A stretch of 64,000 bases of DNA, taken from assembly GCA_024742285.1 (NCBI GenBank), contig JANSYR010000006.1, positions 62,001 through 126,000 of the forward strand, written 5' to 3'. Positions 42,015-51,406 of this stretch are shown here, piece by piece. Positions within the stretch are counted from its first letter, which is position 1. Every line of letters starts with the position of its first letter. Below the pieces are notes generated by a model. The model searched no databases and was not told the origin of the DNA. It worked only from the letters and a program-made list of their open reading frames with translations. This stretch comes from a bacterium (GTDB lineage Bacteria; Myxococcota_A; UBA9160; UBA4427). A program made the translations under genes and the position numbers.

Positions 42015-42568
42015 TCTTCGTCCTTCTGGAACGGAGGCAGATCGCCCGGGGGCAGTCGGCGTCCGTGCTCTTCGAGGTAGTTCACGGTCACGTTCGGCGG
42101 AGCGTCGATCGGGTCGACGATCTCGTGGATTCGCTGGAACTCGATCTCCCGGATGACCCAGCGGCCGTCGACCTTCTCGTAGCGCTCGTGGTAGAACGCC
42201 GCGCCCGTGATGTGCATCTTGCGGCGGAACTCCCAGACGCTGTCCTGGAGGTACCAGGTGCCGCGCGCTTCGGTGGGCGAGAGGATGTCGATCTCGGGGT
42301 GATGTCCCTGGTGCTGCGTGATCATCTCGGCGTGCGCGCCGTCGCGGACCATGTCGAGATAGGCGTCCCGTCCCTCGAGCTTGAATTTGTACACGCCCCC
42401 CACGACGGAGAGCGTCACGTCGGGATGGAAGACGTCCCGAATCCCCTCGACGTCCGCCGTGTCGAAGCAGCGGAAGTACTTGTACTTGAGGCGCTTGATC
42501 TCTTCGATGTCGAGCAGCCGTTCGACCTTGGCTTCGAGGTCTTCGCCTTCACGGTTCAGGGGATTCAT
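42011..42568 (-). CDS. SnoaL-like (NTF2-fold) protein
   Basis: 185 aa. LLDIEEIKRLKYKYFRCFDTAD at the N-terminus and VFHPDVTLSVVGG are typical of SnoaL-like proteins in steroid and aromatic degradation clusters. Histidines lie in the cone (MITQHQGHHPEIDIL). It ends with a charged tail (PPFQKDED). It has only distant resemblance to the 31172 product. It overlaps both neighbours by 1-4 nt, so its stoichiometry is likely matched with the SDR and EthD-like proteins. A dehydratase or isomerase role is possible. Confidence 0.85.
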   Translation of the reverse strand: MNPLNREGEDLEAKVERLLDIEEIKRLKYKYFRCFDTADVEGIRDVFHPDVTLSVVGGVYKFKLEGRDAYLDMVRDGAHAEMITQHQGHHPEIDILSPTEARGTWYLQDSVWEFRRKMHITGAAFYHERYEKVDGRWVIREIEFQRIHEIVDPIDAPPNVTVNYLEEHGRRLPPGDLPPFQKDED

Positions 42569-43290
42569 CAGGAGGTCCTCTCGATTTCGGCCTCGTGCTC
42601 TCCCACGCGGGAGCCCGAAGCCCGGGCTCCGCCGAAGAGTCGGTGGGCGGGTGTCTCGATCGGGTCGAGGGTGAGCAGCGACCAGGGCGACGCGGGCATC
42701 GCGTCGAGTGGCACGTCGGCCGCCCGGGCGTCGACGAGAAAGATCGTCATGAGCGTGTCGAAAGGCGCTCCTGGCGGCGGACCGAGCACGCGCTCGAGCG
42801 TCGCGTCGGCCACGCGCTCGGCGAGCGGCGCCACGATGCGCGACGCGCGCGCGGCCGCGTCGGCCGGCGGCGTCTCACCCGAGGTCCAGAGCAAAGCCAC
42901 CTTCTCCACCGCATCCGGCGGCGCAGAACCGGGGCCTTGCGATCCGCACGCCATGTCTACGAAGGGCACGGCCACGACCTCGCCGGAGAAGCGGGCGTCG
43001 ACGTCGAGGAAGCGGGCGTCGTCTTCGTGGAGCGCTGCGAACTCGGGCGAGGCGACGAATCGGGCGAGCGCGTCGTCGTCTGCGTCATCGTCCACCCAGA
43101 ACTCCGTGTAGCCATCGAAGCCGACCGGCGTCCCGATCGAGCCGACCACGTAGTTACGGACGTAGCGCCGCCATTGGAAGCGATCCACGTACTCGAGACC
43201 GAGCGGGACGTGTCGGTTCTCGTAGTGGTCGCGGAACGCCGAGGGCGAGAGTCCGGGGCGTCGGGTCTTGAGCGAGATTCGCTTGCGCAT
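42568..43290 (-). CDS. EthD-domain protein
   Basis: 240 aa. The first half has RRPGLSPSAFRDHYENRHVPL, then VDRFQWRRYVRN, a ferredoxin-like EthD/dabb fold with the conserved H of YENRHVP. FDGYTEFWVDD is the second strand pair. A second half (about 120-230) looks like another, more divergent copy (VALLWTSGETPPADAA). EthD proteins accompany P450s in ether degradation, and other members are isomerases or cyclases. The start codon region is followed by a 1-nt overlap into the SnoaL-like gene. The role here is unknown. Confidence 0.78.
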   Translation of the reverse strand: MRKRISLKTRRPGLSPSAFRDHYENRHVPLGLEYVDRFQWRRYVRNYVVGSIGTPVGFDGYTEFWVDDDADDDALARFVASPEFAALHEDDARFLDVDARFSGEVVAVPFVDMACGSQGPGSAPPDAVEKVALLWTSGETPPADAAARASRIVAPLAERVADATLERVLGPPPGAPFDTLMTIFLVDARAADVPLDAMPASPWSLLTLDPIETPAHRLFGGARASGSRVGEHEAEIERTS

Positions 43291-43490
43291 GGGCTCCGAC
43301 GGAGAGGGATCGGGGAAGTCTCGAAGGACCGATCGCAGAAGTCAAGGGAGGGCCGATCACGGCGAGATCGCAGGCTCATTCCATCGATGGTCGTGCCCCT
43401 CGTCCTCGTGCCGAGCGGCGCCGGCCTGGCATCCGCCACGATCTTCTCGCGGACGTGCCCCTGATCCGGGCCGACGTACTCCACTCGGGA

Positions 43491-44336
43491 CTAGCTGGGG
43501 AAGCCGCCCGATTCGATCGCGTCGAGCATCGGACGCGTTCCGCCGCCGTCGACGAGCCAGTCGACGCCGGTCACGAAGCTCGCCTCGTCCGAACAGAGGA
43601 AGTTCACGACCGAGGCGATCTCCTCCGGCTGACCGGATCGTCCGAGGGCCGCGATCTTCAGGAGGTCGTCGATCGCGGGCTGCTCCGCTCTCTCCGCCTC
43701 GCCCATGGGTGTTTCGATCAAGGCCGGAGAAACGGAGACGATCCGCGCGCCACGCTCGCCGAAGCCGCGGGCTTGCGCGGCGACCAGCTGATGCACGCCG
43801 TACTTGGACAGGGAGTAGGCGAGCGAAGGCACGTCCCAGGCCGCGGGTAGGAGCGCCTTCGCCTTCGACTGGAAATCCGGGACCAACGGGTCCGCGACGA
43901 GCGCGGTGATCTCGGGGGTCACGTGGGACTTGAAGACGTGCCCGGCTTGAGAGGCGAGAATCACGACGACGCTCCCGGCATGCGCGTGCGGAAGCAGATC
44001 GCGGAGCAGCTCGGCCGCGGTGATCAGATTCAGGTCCAGGATCAGGTCCGCGCCCGCCTGGCTTCCCGCCACGCCGGCAGCATGGACCAGCGAACGAAAA
44101 CCACCGCGCTCGGCGATGCGATCGACGAGCGCCTTTCGCACGCCCGGGTCGGTGAGATTCCCCGCGAGCGTTTCGACCTCGGCCCCCTGAGCTTCGAGTG
44201 CCTTCGCGCTCGACTCGAGCGAGCCGGCATCCAGATCCGTCATGAGGAGGGGGCCCGAGGCGCGGAGCCGGTCAGCGCAACACAGACCGATACCACGGGC
44301 GGCACCGGTCACGACGTGGGGAGTGGATTCGTTCAT
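43491..44336 (-). CDS. Short-chain dehydrogenase/reductase
   Basis: 281 aa. VVTGAARGIGLCCADRL (TGxxxGIG) and LLMTDLD give NAD binding. LVHAAGVAG replaces NAG, S lies in VVVILASQAG, and YSLSKYGV is YxxxK. The tail DEASFVTGVDWLVDGGG is the family's C-terminal strand. An insertion near 150-170 (SHVTPEITALVADPLVPDF) is longer than usual and could form a lid over the substrate. It is divergent from the P450 at 44516 with 179 nt between starts, so the two may be co-regulated. Confidence 0.88.
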   Translation of the reverse strand: MNESTPHVVTGAARGIGLCCADRLRASGPLLMTDLDAGSLESSAKALEAQGAEVETLAGNLTDPGVRKALVDRIAERGGFRSLVHAAGVAGSQAGADLILDLNLITAAELLRDLLPHAHAGSVVVILASQAGHVFKSHVTPEITALVADPLVPDFQSKAKALLPAAWDVPSLAYSLSKYGVHQLVAAQARGFGERGARIVSVSPALIETPMGEAERAEQPAIDDLLKIAALGRSGQPEEIASVVNFLCSDEASFVTGVDWLVDGGGTRPMLDAIESGGFPS

Positions 44337-44515
44337 CGGACCTCCTGTCTCTGTGTGCGACGTCCCGTCCCACGATCTCGGGATCGAGTGCGCGAGGCGG
44401 CGCTTCGTGACCGCCGCCCGGAGCGGCCCCGAACGCGGGACGAGTGCTTCATCGGCCTCCCCTCGTTCGATACGCTTCGTTTCCCTGCTCGCCGATCACC
44501 AGGAAACAGTACGCC

Positions 44516-45742
44516 ATGACGCTTCCGCCCTTCCATCCCTTCTCGCTCGAGTACACCGCGAACCCGAAGCCCTATTTCGCGCACTTCCACGCCGACGGTC
44601 GACTCTTCGAGCACGAAGCGTTCGGCGCGTGGTTCGCCCACGACTACGAATCCGTCCGCGCCTTCTGCGACCACCCCCAGATGTCGAGGCGGCCGAGCGT
44701 CGAACACGTGTCCGAAGAGGAGGCGGAGGCGCGCCTTGCGCGCTGGCCGATCCTCGAGGCGAGGATGACCGGCGGATCGGCACCGCAGGACGAGGAGTAC
44801 AACGATCAGCTCGTGCTTCGGAAAGTCCTCGCCCCCGATTTCCGACCGGGCACGATCCGCAAGATGGCCGCGACGGTCCGAGACGTCGTCGCCAAGCATC
44901 TCGCGCCGATCCAATCGGAGGAGAAGGTCGACGTCGTGAAGCTCGTCCAGAGCGTCCCGCTGAGCATCATCACGCAGCTGCTGGGCATCTCCGAGTCCGG
45001 CCCGAACGCGGAGACCTTCCTGACGGCGGGCCCCGACTTCTTCCGTGGCATCGGTCCGCTCGTCTCCGACGCGGCGAAGGACCGGGCGGAGGCGGCGGCC
45101 CTGGCGATGATCCAGGTGCTCGCCGAGGAGGTCGAGTCGCGGCGCGTGCAGCCGCGCGACGATCTGATCTCCAACGTGATCGAGGTCGTCGACGAGACGG
45201 AAGGGATGGACCCGGACGAGGTGATCCCGACGCTCGTCGTTCTGCTGGCCGCCGGAACGGACACGACCCGGCTCACGACGTCGCTCGCCGTGAAGACCCT
45301 GCTCGACCATCCCGAGGAGATGGAGAAGCTTCGAGCGAATCGAGACCTCCTGCCCAACGCGATCATGGAGCTGATGCGTTTCGAGGGCGCGACGAAATTT
45401 CTCGCGCGATCGACCCTCGAGGACGTGACGTGGAAGGGCCAGACGATCCCCGCCGACACGAGCGTCTTGATCTCGATCCTCGGCGCCGGCTGGGATCCCA
45501 GCGTCTACGAATCACCCGAACGTTTCGACATCACCCGGGAGCTGCGCGGCACGCTCGCGTTCGGCCACGGGCGCGGGTTCTGCATGGGCTCGCACCTGGC
45601 GAAGCTCCAGCTCGAAGAGCTCCTCGGCTTCTTCCTCGACCACCTGCCGGTCGGAGCGAGCGTCGATCCTGCCGAGATGGTCTGGGACCCGTCCAACGCC
45701 TTCCTGCGTGAGATCCAGAGCATGCCCGCACGGCTCAGGTGA
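44516..45742 (+). CDS. Cytochrome P450
   Basis: 408 aa from the ATG at 44516. I-helix: LLAAGTDTTRL. K-helix ExxR: ELMR. Heme loop: LAFGHGRGFCMGSHLAKLQLE with the ligand cysteine in GFCMG. The protein is soluble with no anchor. It is divergent from an SDR and followed by a convergent solute-binding gene, so it may be monocistronic. Redox partners are not in the window. Bacterial P450s of this type hydroxylate terpenoid, steroid or fatty substrates. Confidence 0.92.
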   Translation: MTLPPFHPFSLEYTANPKPYFAHFHADGRLFEHEAFGAWFAHDYESVRAFCDHPQMSRRPSVEHVSEEEAEARLARWPILEARMTGGSAPQDEEYNDQLVLRKVLAPDFRPGTIRKMAATVRDVVAKHLAPIQSEEKVDVVKLVQSVPLSIITQLLGISESGPNAETFLTAGPDFFRGIGPLVSDAAKDRAEAAALAMIQVLAEEVESRRVQPRDDLISNVIEVVDETEGMDPDEVIPTLVVLLAAGTDTTRLTTSLAVKTLLDHPEEMEKLRANRDLLPNAIMELMRFEGATKFLARSTLEDVTWKGQTIPADTSVLISILGAGWDPSVYESPERFDITRELRGTLAFGHGRGFCMGSHLAKLQLEELLGFFLDHLPVGASVDPAEMVWDPSNAFLREIQSMPARLR

Positions 45743-45808
45743 GCGCGGGCCGGCCCGTCGTCTCCGGCCCGTCATCGCTGGCGCGGAGGAGGCCGACGCC
45801 TCTCGCTC

Positions 45809-46858
45809 CTAGAACCGGATCACCGTCACACCCGACTCCAGCGGCTCCCGCGTGCGATCGATCTCCACCTTGTAGCGATCGGGGATGTGTTCCCAGCTCT
45901 CGTAGATCACGCCTTCGACGGCGTAGCGCGACGCCCTCTTCTCACCCGACGCGCCCCGCTCCCCGGCCACGACGTCATAGCCTTGAATCGGCTCGCTCGC
46001 GCCGGCCTGGACTCCGCCGAGAACGAGTTCGGTATCGCCATCGCCATCGATGTCCGCCCACAGCCAGTCGACGTCCAGCGTCTGGTGGTACGTGCCATCC
46101 GCCATCATGGCACGAATCTCCCGGTCGAACGCTTCTACGATTCCTTCGGCACCGTCGACGTCCTTGCGCAGCGCGAAGTGGAGCGTTCGGCTCACGAGCG
46201 GATACCCGCCGACCGCGAGGGCGGCCTCGGCCTCGGCTTCCTGTCCGCGAAAGAGATGATGGACCAGGAGCTCGTCGACGAGGACGTAGTCGACTTTCCC
46301 GTCGAGCAGCTTCTGGAGGTTCGCGGCGTCGCTTTCCCCCGGCACCAGCTCGGGCCCGACAGCAGACTCGAGGATTCCGCCGTAGGCGTAGGCGCCCACC
46401 GTGGCGACCCGCTTGCCGGCCAGCTCGGAGATGCTCCGCGCGTCCACGGCGCTTCCCTCGCGCCCCACCAGAACGAGACGATTCTCGAGGTAGGGTACGG
46501 AAAAACGAAGGAAGGCTTCTCGCTCGGGCGTCTTCCAGAGAGCGGCGCTCCCGTCGAAGTCGCCCTGCTCGATGCGTTCCATGACGTTGGCGAAGTCGCC
46601 CTCGAGAATCGTCGACGCCGGGAGCTGGCCGGTTCGGCCGAGCGCCAGCTCCACGAGCTTGATCGCCACGCGAGCGGAGCCTTCCTCGTCCGTGAAGGGA
46701 GGCCATCGATCGGAGGCGAGGCGCAGGGCCGTGGTGGAGGGTTCCGTCGCGATCGCGACCCGTGAAGAAGGGAGCGTCAGGCCGACGCCCACGAGCGCGA
46801 TCAAGCCGCAGAGCGCAAGGCGTCGGGGAGAAAGGCAATCTCGGAGCACGTGGCGCAT
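45809..46858 (-). CDS. Periplasmic solute-binding protein (SBP_bac_3-like)
   Basis: 349 aa from the ATG at 46858; the start is chosen because a signal peptide follows (RRLALCGLIALVGVGLTL), though the ribosome site is weak. The mature part begins LRLASDRWPPFTDEEG, the classical first strand of family 3 binding proteins, and continues LEGDFANVMERIEQGDFDG and KRVATVGAYAYGGI. The last 90 residues (from DTELVLGGVQAG onward) are an unusual addition. No permease or ATPase genes adjoin. It may act in uptake with distant partners, or as a sensor. Confidence 0.78.
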   Translation of the reverse strand: MRHVLRDCLSPRRLALCGLIALVGVGLTLPSSRVAIATEPSTTALRLASDRWPPFTDEEGSARVAIKLVELALGRTGQLPASTILEGDFANVMERIEQGDFDGSAALWKTPEREAFLRFSVPYLENRLVLVGREGSAVDARSISELAGKRVATVGAYAYGGILESAVGPELVPGESDAANLQKLLDGKVDYVLVDELLVHHLFRGQEAEAEAALAVGGYPLVSRTLHFALRKDVDGAEGIVEAFDREIRAMMADGTYHQTLDVDWLWADIDGDGDTELVLGGVQAGASEPIQGYDVVAGERGASGEKRASRYAVEGVIYESWEHIPDRYKVEIDRTREPLESGVTVIRF

Positions 46859-47230
46859 CCTGCCCCGCCGCGCCGACGCGACCGTCGGTCGCTTCTCCGG
46901 GCGGCGGATTTCGTGGGGTACGCGCGGAGCGTAGCCGATCCGCACCTCGGCCCGACCGGCCTCGGAAGTCGCCCCACGTAGCCCTCCTGCACCAGGTCCC
47001 TGGTGCGCGAAGAAGCGCGAGCCCCTCCGGCGAATCATCGGTCGACCGTCTGGACCCGCCCCGCCACGGATCGCTCGTCCCGATTCGGAGGCCCTGCAGG
47101 CCCGCGCTCGCCCATTGATCGATCGCATTTCCGTCCGTCCGATCGAACCCCGCAGGATCACGGATCCCTTGCTTTCCGTTGACGCGATCGAGCCGCCCAT
47201 GGGACAATCGACGCATAACCTGGAGGTCCG
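46859..47230. other. Divergent intergenic region
   Basis: About 370 bp between the start of the solute-binding gene and that of the PEP-CTERM gene. GGAGG at the right end serves the PEP-CTERM gene. No clear operator or hairpin was seen. Confidence 0.4.
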
Positions 47231-48499
47231 ATGCGAAGGCGCTTCTTCCTACCGCTCGCTCTCACGACGCTGCTCGCGACGCTCATTCTCGCCTCACCCG
47301 CGATCGCCATCGACCCGGTCTTCGATCGGCTGCTCGACGACACGACGCTGATCCCGGGCTCCGCGAACACCTTCGCCAGCGTGCGCTTTCCCGTCGTCGA
47401 AGACAGCCAGCTCGTTTTCACTTCCAACGTCGGCGAGAGAGGCTTCTACGCCGTCGATTCGACGACCGGCAACGTGACGACGCTCGTCGACGAATCGACC
47501 CTCGTCCCCGGTGGCGCCGCGCTCTTCGACTCCTTCGGCGCGAGCGACATCGATGGCGGACATCTGATCTTCACCGGCGGCAACCCGAGCGTGCCCGGAG
47601 CAACCGGTCTCTATCGCGTTCCGCTCGGCGGCGGTCCGATCGAGGTCATCGCGAACACGACTACGATCGCCCCGGGATACGGGCAGCCTTTCACCGCGAT
47701 CACCGACGCGTCCGCGGGCTCGGGCACGATCGCATTCAAGGCCCAGGTCGATACCGGCCAGCTGGCCGGCATCTACCGGTACGAGAACGGGTTGCTCGAG
47801 GTCGTCGCGGACCGGAACACGACGGTTCCCGGACAAGGCGTGCCCTTCCGGAGCTTCTCGACGGTCCACGTCGGCACCGAGGGCAACATCGCCTTCCTCG
47901 GCGGCGTCTCCCCGCTCCAGGAAGGGCTCTTCAGCGACCGCACGGGCGCACTCGAGAGCGTCGCCCTCGAAGACGTGGTCCTCGATCCCGTGAACGGAAC
48001 GACGCTTTCGGGATTCGACTTCGGGAGCGCGATCGGAGGCGACGACGTCGCGTTCCGCGCAGCGCACAGCGGCGGGAGCTTCGGCGCGGTCTACGTCGAC
48101 GAGGCCGCGGGCCTGCGTCGTATCGCGTCCCGAGGCGATCTCGTTCCTGGCGGAGGCGATTCCTTCCTCTGGTTCACAGGAGACGTCGCTCACTTCGGCG
48201 ACAAGACGGTCTTCCGGGCACGAACACTCAGCGGGGAAGAAGGGATCTACGTCGACGTCGCAGGGGAAGTGCACACGCTCCTCGCGTTCGGATCCCTGCT
48301 CGACGGCGCCGAGGTCGACTTCGCGAACTTCTACTCGGACGGGCTGCACGGCGACGAGCTCGCGCTGGGCGTGGACTTCATCGGCGGAACCAACGCGCTC
48401 TACCTCGTGACGATTCCCGAGCCCGGCACGGCGATCCTGCTCGGCCTGGGTCTGGGAGGCCTGTGCGCTTTCCGGCGCAGAGCAGGGTCGCCCGCGTAG
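47231..48499 (+). CDS. PEP-CTERM sorted exported protein
   Basis: 422 aa with GGAGG 5 nt before the ATG. Signal peptide: FFLPLALTTLLATLILASPA. The body is made of about seven repeated beta blades, each with a variation of VPGGAALFDSFGA, suggesting a beta-propeller or repeat sheet. The C-terminus VTIPEPGTAILLGLGLGG, followed by an Arg-rich tail (FRRR), is a canonical PEP-CTERM signal: PEP, hydrophobic helix, basic cluster. This implies that the host has an exosortase and probably makes an exopolysaccharide-associated surface layer. The function of the propeller is unknown. Confidence 0.85.
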   Translation: MRRRFFLPLALTTLLATLILASPAIAIDPVFDRLLDDTTLIPGSANTFASVRFPVVEDSQLVFTSNVGERGFYAVDSTTGNVTTLVDESTLVPGGAALFDSFGASDIDGGHLIFTGGNPSVPGATGLYRVPLGGGPIEVIANTTTIAPGYGQPFTAITDASAGSGTIAFKAQVDTGQLAGIYRYENGLLEVVADRNTTVPGQGVPFRSFSTVHVGTEGNIAFLGGVSPLQEGLFSDRTGALESVALEDVVLDPVNGTTLSGFDFGSAIGGDDVAFRAAHSGGSFGAVYVDEAAGLRRIASRGDLVPGGGDSFLWFTGDVAHFGDKTVFRARTLSGEEGIYVDVAGEVHTLLAFGSLLDGAEVDFANFYSDGLHGDELALGVDFIGGTNALYLVTIPEPGTAILLGLGLGGLCAFRRRAGSPA

Positions 48500-48550
48500 G
48501 CTCGCCCCCTGGATCCTGCCGGGGTCCGTGCGCCTCCTTGCGGACGGGAC

Positions 48551-48586
48551 ACTACGCCGACTACGCCAACTACGCCGACTACGGCC
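48551..48586. repeat. 9-bp microsatellite-like repeat (4 units)
   Basis: Units are ACTACGCCG, ACTACGCCA, ACTACGCCG and ACTACGGCC. They lie in the spacer between the PEP-CTERM gene and fetB. Confidence 0.7.
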
Positions 48587-48683
48587 GAACCACGTCGGCC
48601 CGCTTCGTCGCCTGCTCTGCGACATCGCCCTGACGTTGTGAGAGGATCGTGGACACGATTCCTCCGTCTCTGCGAGGCAACCC

Positions 48684-49400
48684 ATGAGCGAAGCGCTTCC
48701 GACCATTCCGTTCTCCAGCCTCTGCCTCGCCTTCCTGCCGAGTCTCTTCCTGATCGGCGTGATGAAGCGCTGGCGACTCTCGACCGGAGAGGCCCTCTAC
48801 GCGAACGCGAGGATGCTCGGGCAGCTGCTGCTGGTCGGCTACGCGCTCGCGTACGTCTTCGAGGCCGAGACACCGTGGGTGGTGCTGGCGGTCTTCGCCC
48901 TGATGGTGGGTGTCGCGGCCAGGATCGCGATGCGGCCGATTCCGGATCGGGGCGCGCGGGTCTATGCGATCGTGCTCGCCGCGATCGCGTCGAGCGGCTT
49001 CGGGATGCTGGTCCTGGTGACCCAGCTCGTCCTCGATCTGCCACGCTGGTTCGAGCCTCGCTTCACGGTTCCGCTCGCGGGCATGATCTTCGCCAACACG
49101 ATGAACACCGTGAGCCTGGCGGCGGAGCGCTTCGCCTCCGAGCGGCGTCATCAGGAAAGCGTGCTCGAGGCGCGCCGCGTCGCGCTCGAGGCCGCGCTGA
49201 TTCCCCAGATCAACGCCCTGCTGGCCGTCGGCCTCGTCTCGCTACCGGGCATGATGACGGGCCAGATCCTGTCGGGCATCGCGCCCCTGGTGGCCGTCCG
49301 CTACCAGATCATGGTGATGTGCATGGTCTTCGGCTCTGGAGGCCTCGGTGCCGCCGCCTATCTCGCCATGGTCACCCGGCGCTTCGACGCTCGCGACTGA
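48684..49400 (+). CDS. fetB: FetB-like (UPF0014) ABC permease, without FetA
   Basis: 238 aa, about seven hydrophobic segments. The block LEARRVALEAALIPQINALL, followed by VGLVSLPGMMTGQILSGIAP, is the UPF0014/FetB signature. In E. coli, FetA (ATPase) and FetB form an iron exporter that protects against oxidative stress. No ATP-binding gene adjoins here: the previous gene is PEP-CTERM and the next is on the opposite strand. Either the ATPase is encoded elsewhere or the protein works alone. The family call is strong, and the iron role is by analogy. Confidence 0.85.
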   Translation: MSEALPTIPFSSLCLAFLPSLFLIGVMKRWRLSTGEALYANARMLGQLLLVGYALAYVFEAETPWVVLAVFALMVGVAARIAMRPIPDRGARVYAIVLAAIASSGFGMLVLVTQLVLDLPRWFEPRFTVPLAGMIFANTMNTVSLAAERFASERRHQESVLEARRVALEAALIPQINALLAVGLVSLPGMMTGQILSGIAPLVAVRYQIMVMCMVFGSGGLGAAAYLAMVTRRFDARD

Positions 49401-49493
49401 ACGAACCACGCCGGGCTCTCGACTCGGCGGATCCAGGTCGATTCGATGAGGCCTGCGGCGGACTCATCTCCCTCCGCCGATCCCCACGCCGAG

Positions 49494-50705
49494 TCACCGG
49501 GCCTCGATCAACCTCGCGAGCTCCTGCCCGACGATCAGGGAACCGTGTTCGTTGAGGTGACCCTCGCGAAGGAAATAGGCCGGCTCGCCCACGACGTCGC
49601 GGAGAAGCTTCGGCGTGAGATCGTGGCATTCGATTCCATGCCGCTCACAGGACTCGAAGAACACTCGTTGCGGCCTGTTCATGTCCTCGAGAAAATCCGC
49701 GAAGGCCTCGTCGTCCTCGTGACCTCGAATGACTTCGGTGAGGACAGGCTCGACCTGGAACGGGGACGGAAGGAATACGACGACGAAGCGCTCTGCGCCG
49801 GCCGCATGCGCCGTCTCCTTGAAATCGGCGAGCAAGGCCTCCGTGGTTTGCCACATCTCGGTCCAGCCGTCGCGATACCAGCCGTTGATGATCCCTGGCG
49901 TTCGCGGCAGCGGAACCCGAATACCGAGTTTCGTCGCGAAGCCCGCGAGGCCCGCGAGATTCGAAGCCGCGACGTAGGCGCGTTTCTTGAGCACGCCGAC
50001 GAAGAGAGAGCGCTCCAGCAGACTCGGTGTGTAGAACGCCCGCGGCCGGCCATCGGTCGGGTCGATCGGCTCGCGAACGCGCCTCACGCCTTCCGGCGTG
50101 ATCGCCCAGGCAGGTCGCGTGGGGTCATCGACTTCGCGGCCGTACTTCCGCCCCGCGTTGTCGAGGATGTCGTTGAGGAAGAAGAGGTGCACGATCGTTC
50201 TACCCGGATCGTATCCCTGGGCGACCAGTCGTTCGACGAGGAGCTTCTGCTGGCCAGTTCCGAATCCCGGCACGGATACGTCTACGACCTCGGTGCCCGC
50301 GAGCTGCGACGCCATTCGCCCGGTCAGCCGCGTCTGTTCCGACAGAGCGGCGGCGAAGACGAACGAGTCACCGACGACGGTCACTCGTTCGGTGCGCGAA
50401 GGCGGCTTCAGGCGGATGTCTCGGCCGCGAAGACCGATCTCGTCGATCGAGATCGTGGAGTGTGTGAACGCAGCCGGATGGAAGAACTCATAGTCCCCTG
50501 GGATCAATGACCAGCCCAGCTCCCGATCGAACCTGGCGATGCGGTAGAGCTCGTAGTGAACGCCGCCCTCGACCTGCATGCGCAAGACCAGCTCGCCGAT
50601 CACGCCCAGTACGGCGAGCGAGAGCGTCAACGAACTCGCGGCGAGGAGCCAGAGTGCGAAGGCGCGCGAGAACCGGGTGCGACTGTTCGGAGCCTCGTGA
50701 CTCAT
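49494..50705 (-). CDS. Membrane-anchored SGNH-type hydrolase-like protein
   Basis: 403 aa. The N-terminal anchor is FALWLLAASSLTLSLAVLGV. VTVVGDSFVFA gives the GDS block I Ser. HLFFLNDILDN is the block III Asn. REGHLNEHGSLIVGQEL resembles the block V region, with His and with Asn-Glu where DxxH is usual. These are features of the SGNH/GDSL fold, including the AlgX-like and DUF1574-like O-acetylation enzymes. The active domain should face the periplasm. An acyl- or acetyl-ester role in envelope polysaccharide is reasonable next to a PEP-CTERM gene. The atypical catalytic triad leaves the exact activity uncertain. Confidence 0.7.
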   Translation of the reverse strand: MSHEAPNSRTRFSRAFALWLLAASSLTLSLAVLGVIGELVLRMQVEGGVHYELYRIARFDRELGWSLIPGDYEFFHPAAFTHSTISIDEIGLRGRDIRLKPPSRTERVTVVGDSFVFAAALSEQTRLTGRMASQLAGTEVVDVSVPGFGTGQQKLLVERLVAQGYDPGRTIVHLFFLNDILDNAGRKYGREVDDPTRPAWAITPEGVRRVREPIDPTDGRPRAFYTPSLLERSLFVGVLKKRAYVAASNLAGLAGFATKLGIRVPLPRTPGIINGWYRDGWTEMWQTTEALLADFKETAHAAGAERFVVVFLPSPFQVEPVLTEVIRGHEDDEAFADFLEDMNRPQRVFFESCERHGIECHDLTPKLLRDVVGEPAYFLREGHLNEHGSLIVGQELARLIEAR

Positions 50706-51031
50706 CGCTTCTCGGGATGTGCACGTTCATGCTCAATGTTATGCGACTTCGATCTGAAGGTGAAGCCGGAATCGGAGTCCGTTCGAGACTGCACGGGTCG
50801 GATGTCATGCTCGATCTCCCCACAGGCACCGGGCCGCTCGAGCGCCCAATGCCCGCGACGCAAGGCCTGCCTGGAGCGGGCGACGCCGACGCTGCGGAAG
50901 GAAAGAGGCAACTCCTGCCCGCAACCCGTCGATTTTCATCAGCTCGATCGTGGGCGCGGCGACATCCTGGAGAGCCGAGCGAATAGAATCGAGCACGGCA
51001 TCGAGGCGAACGATCCGACTAGCCGCTCCGC
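50706..51031. other. Intergenic region, nothing recognised
   Basis: About 330 bp between the start of the SGNH-like gene and the stop of the HPF/RaiA-like gene. I see no gene, tRNA, clear hairpin or repeat here. Confidence 0.4.
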
Positions 51032-51406
51032 CTAGCCAATGTCGGCCCAGCTCGTGGAGGCCGGTCGCGGCGCCGGCGCGAGCGAGTGCAGCGGCAGGTG
51101 CGGGACCGGACCGCTGGCTCGATCGGCGCGCTCGATGCGCCGGTCGACCGCCTCTCCGAGCAGTTCCGCGGCGCGTTCGACGACGTCGTAGACGTCGTCC
51201 GCCAGGGCGTTCACCTCGACCGTGCCCAGCGCCTCCGAACCGACCGAGAGGCGACAGCCGGCGCGCCCCGGCCCGTGCAGGTAGAGCTCGACGTGGCAGT
51301 CCTCGAATCGATAGTGAGGATGGAACGTGGCGAAGGCCAGTTGAGTGTGGGCGAAGGCGTGGAAGTCGTCGTTCGCTCCCACCGGCTCGTTGACGTCGAT
51401 CTTCAT
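51032..51406 (-). CDS. HPF/RaiA-like ribosome-associated protein
   Basis: 124 aa. The fold order is strand, helix, three strands, helix: MKIDVNEPVGANDDFHAFAH, then FEDCHVELYLHGPG, CRLSVGSEALGTVEVNALA and DDVYDVVERAAELLGEAVDR. This resembles short HPF/RaiA proteins, which bind the 30S subunit and silence ribosomes in stationary phase. The C-terminal 30 residues are Pro/Ser-rich and unlike the family. It has no close operon neighbour. The assignment is by pattern and is not certain. Confidence 0.6.
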   Translation of the reverse strand: MKIDVNEPVGANDDFHAFAHTQLAFATFHPHYRFEDCHVELYLHGPGRAGCRLSVGSEALGTVEVNALADDVYDVVERAAELLGEAVDRRIERADRASGPVPHLPLHSLAPAPRPASTSWADIG

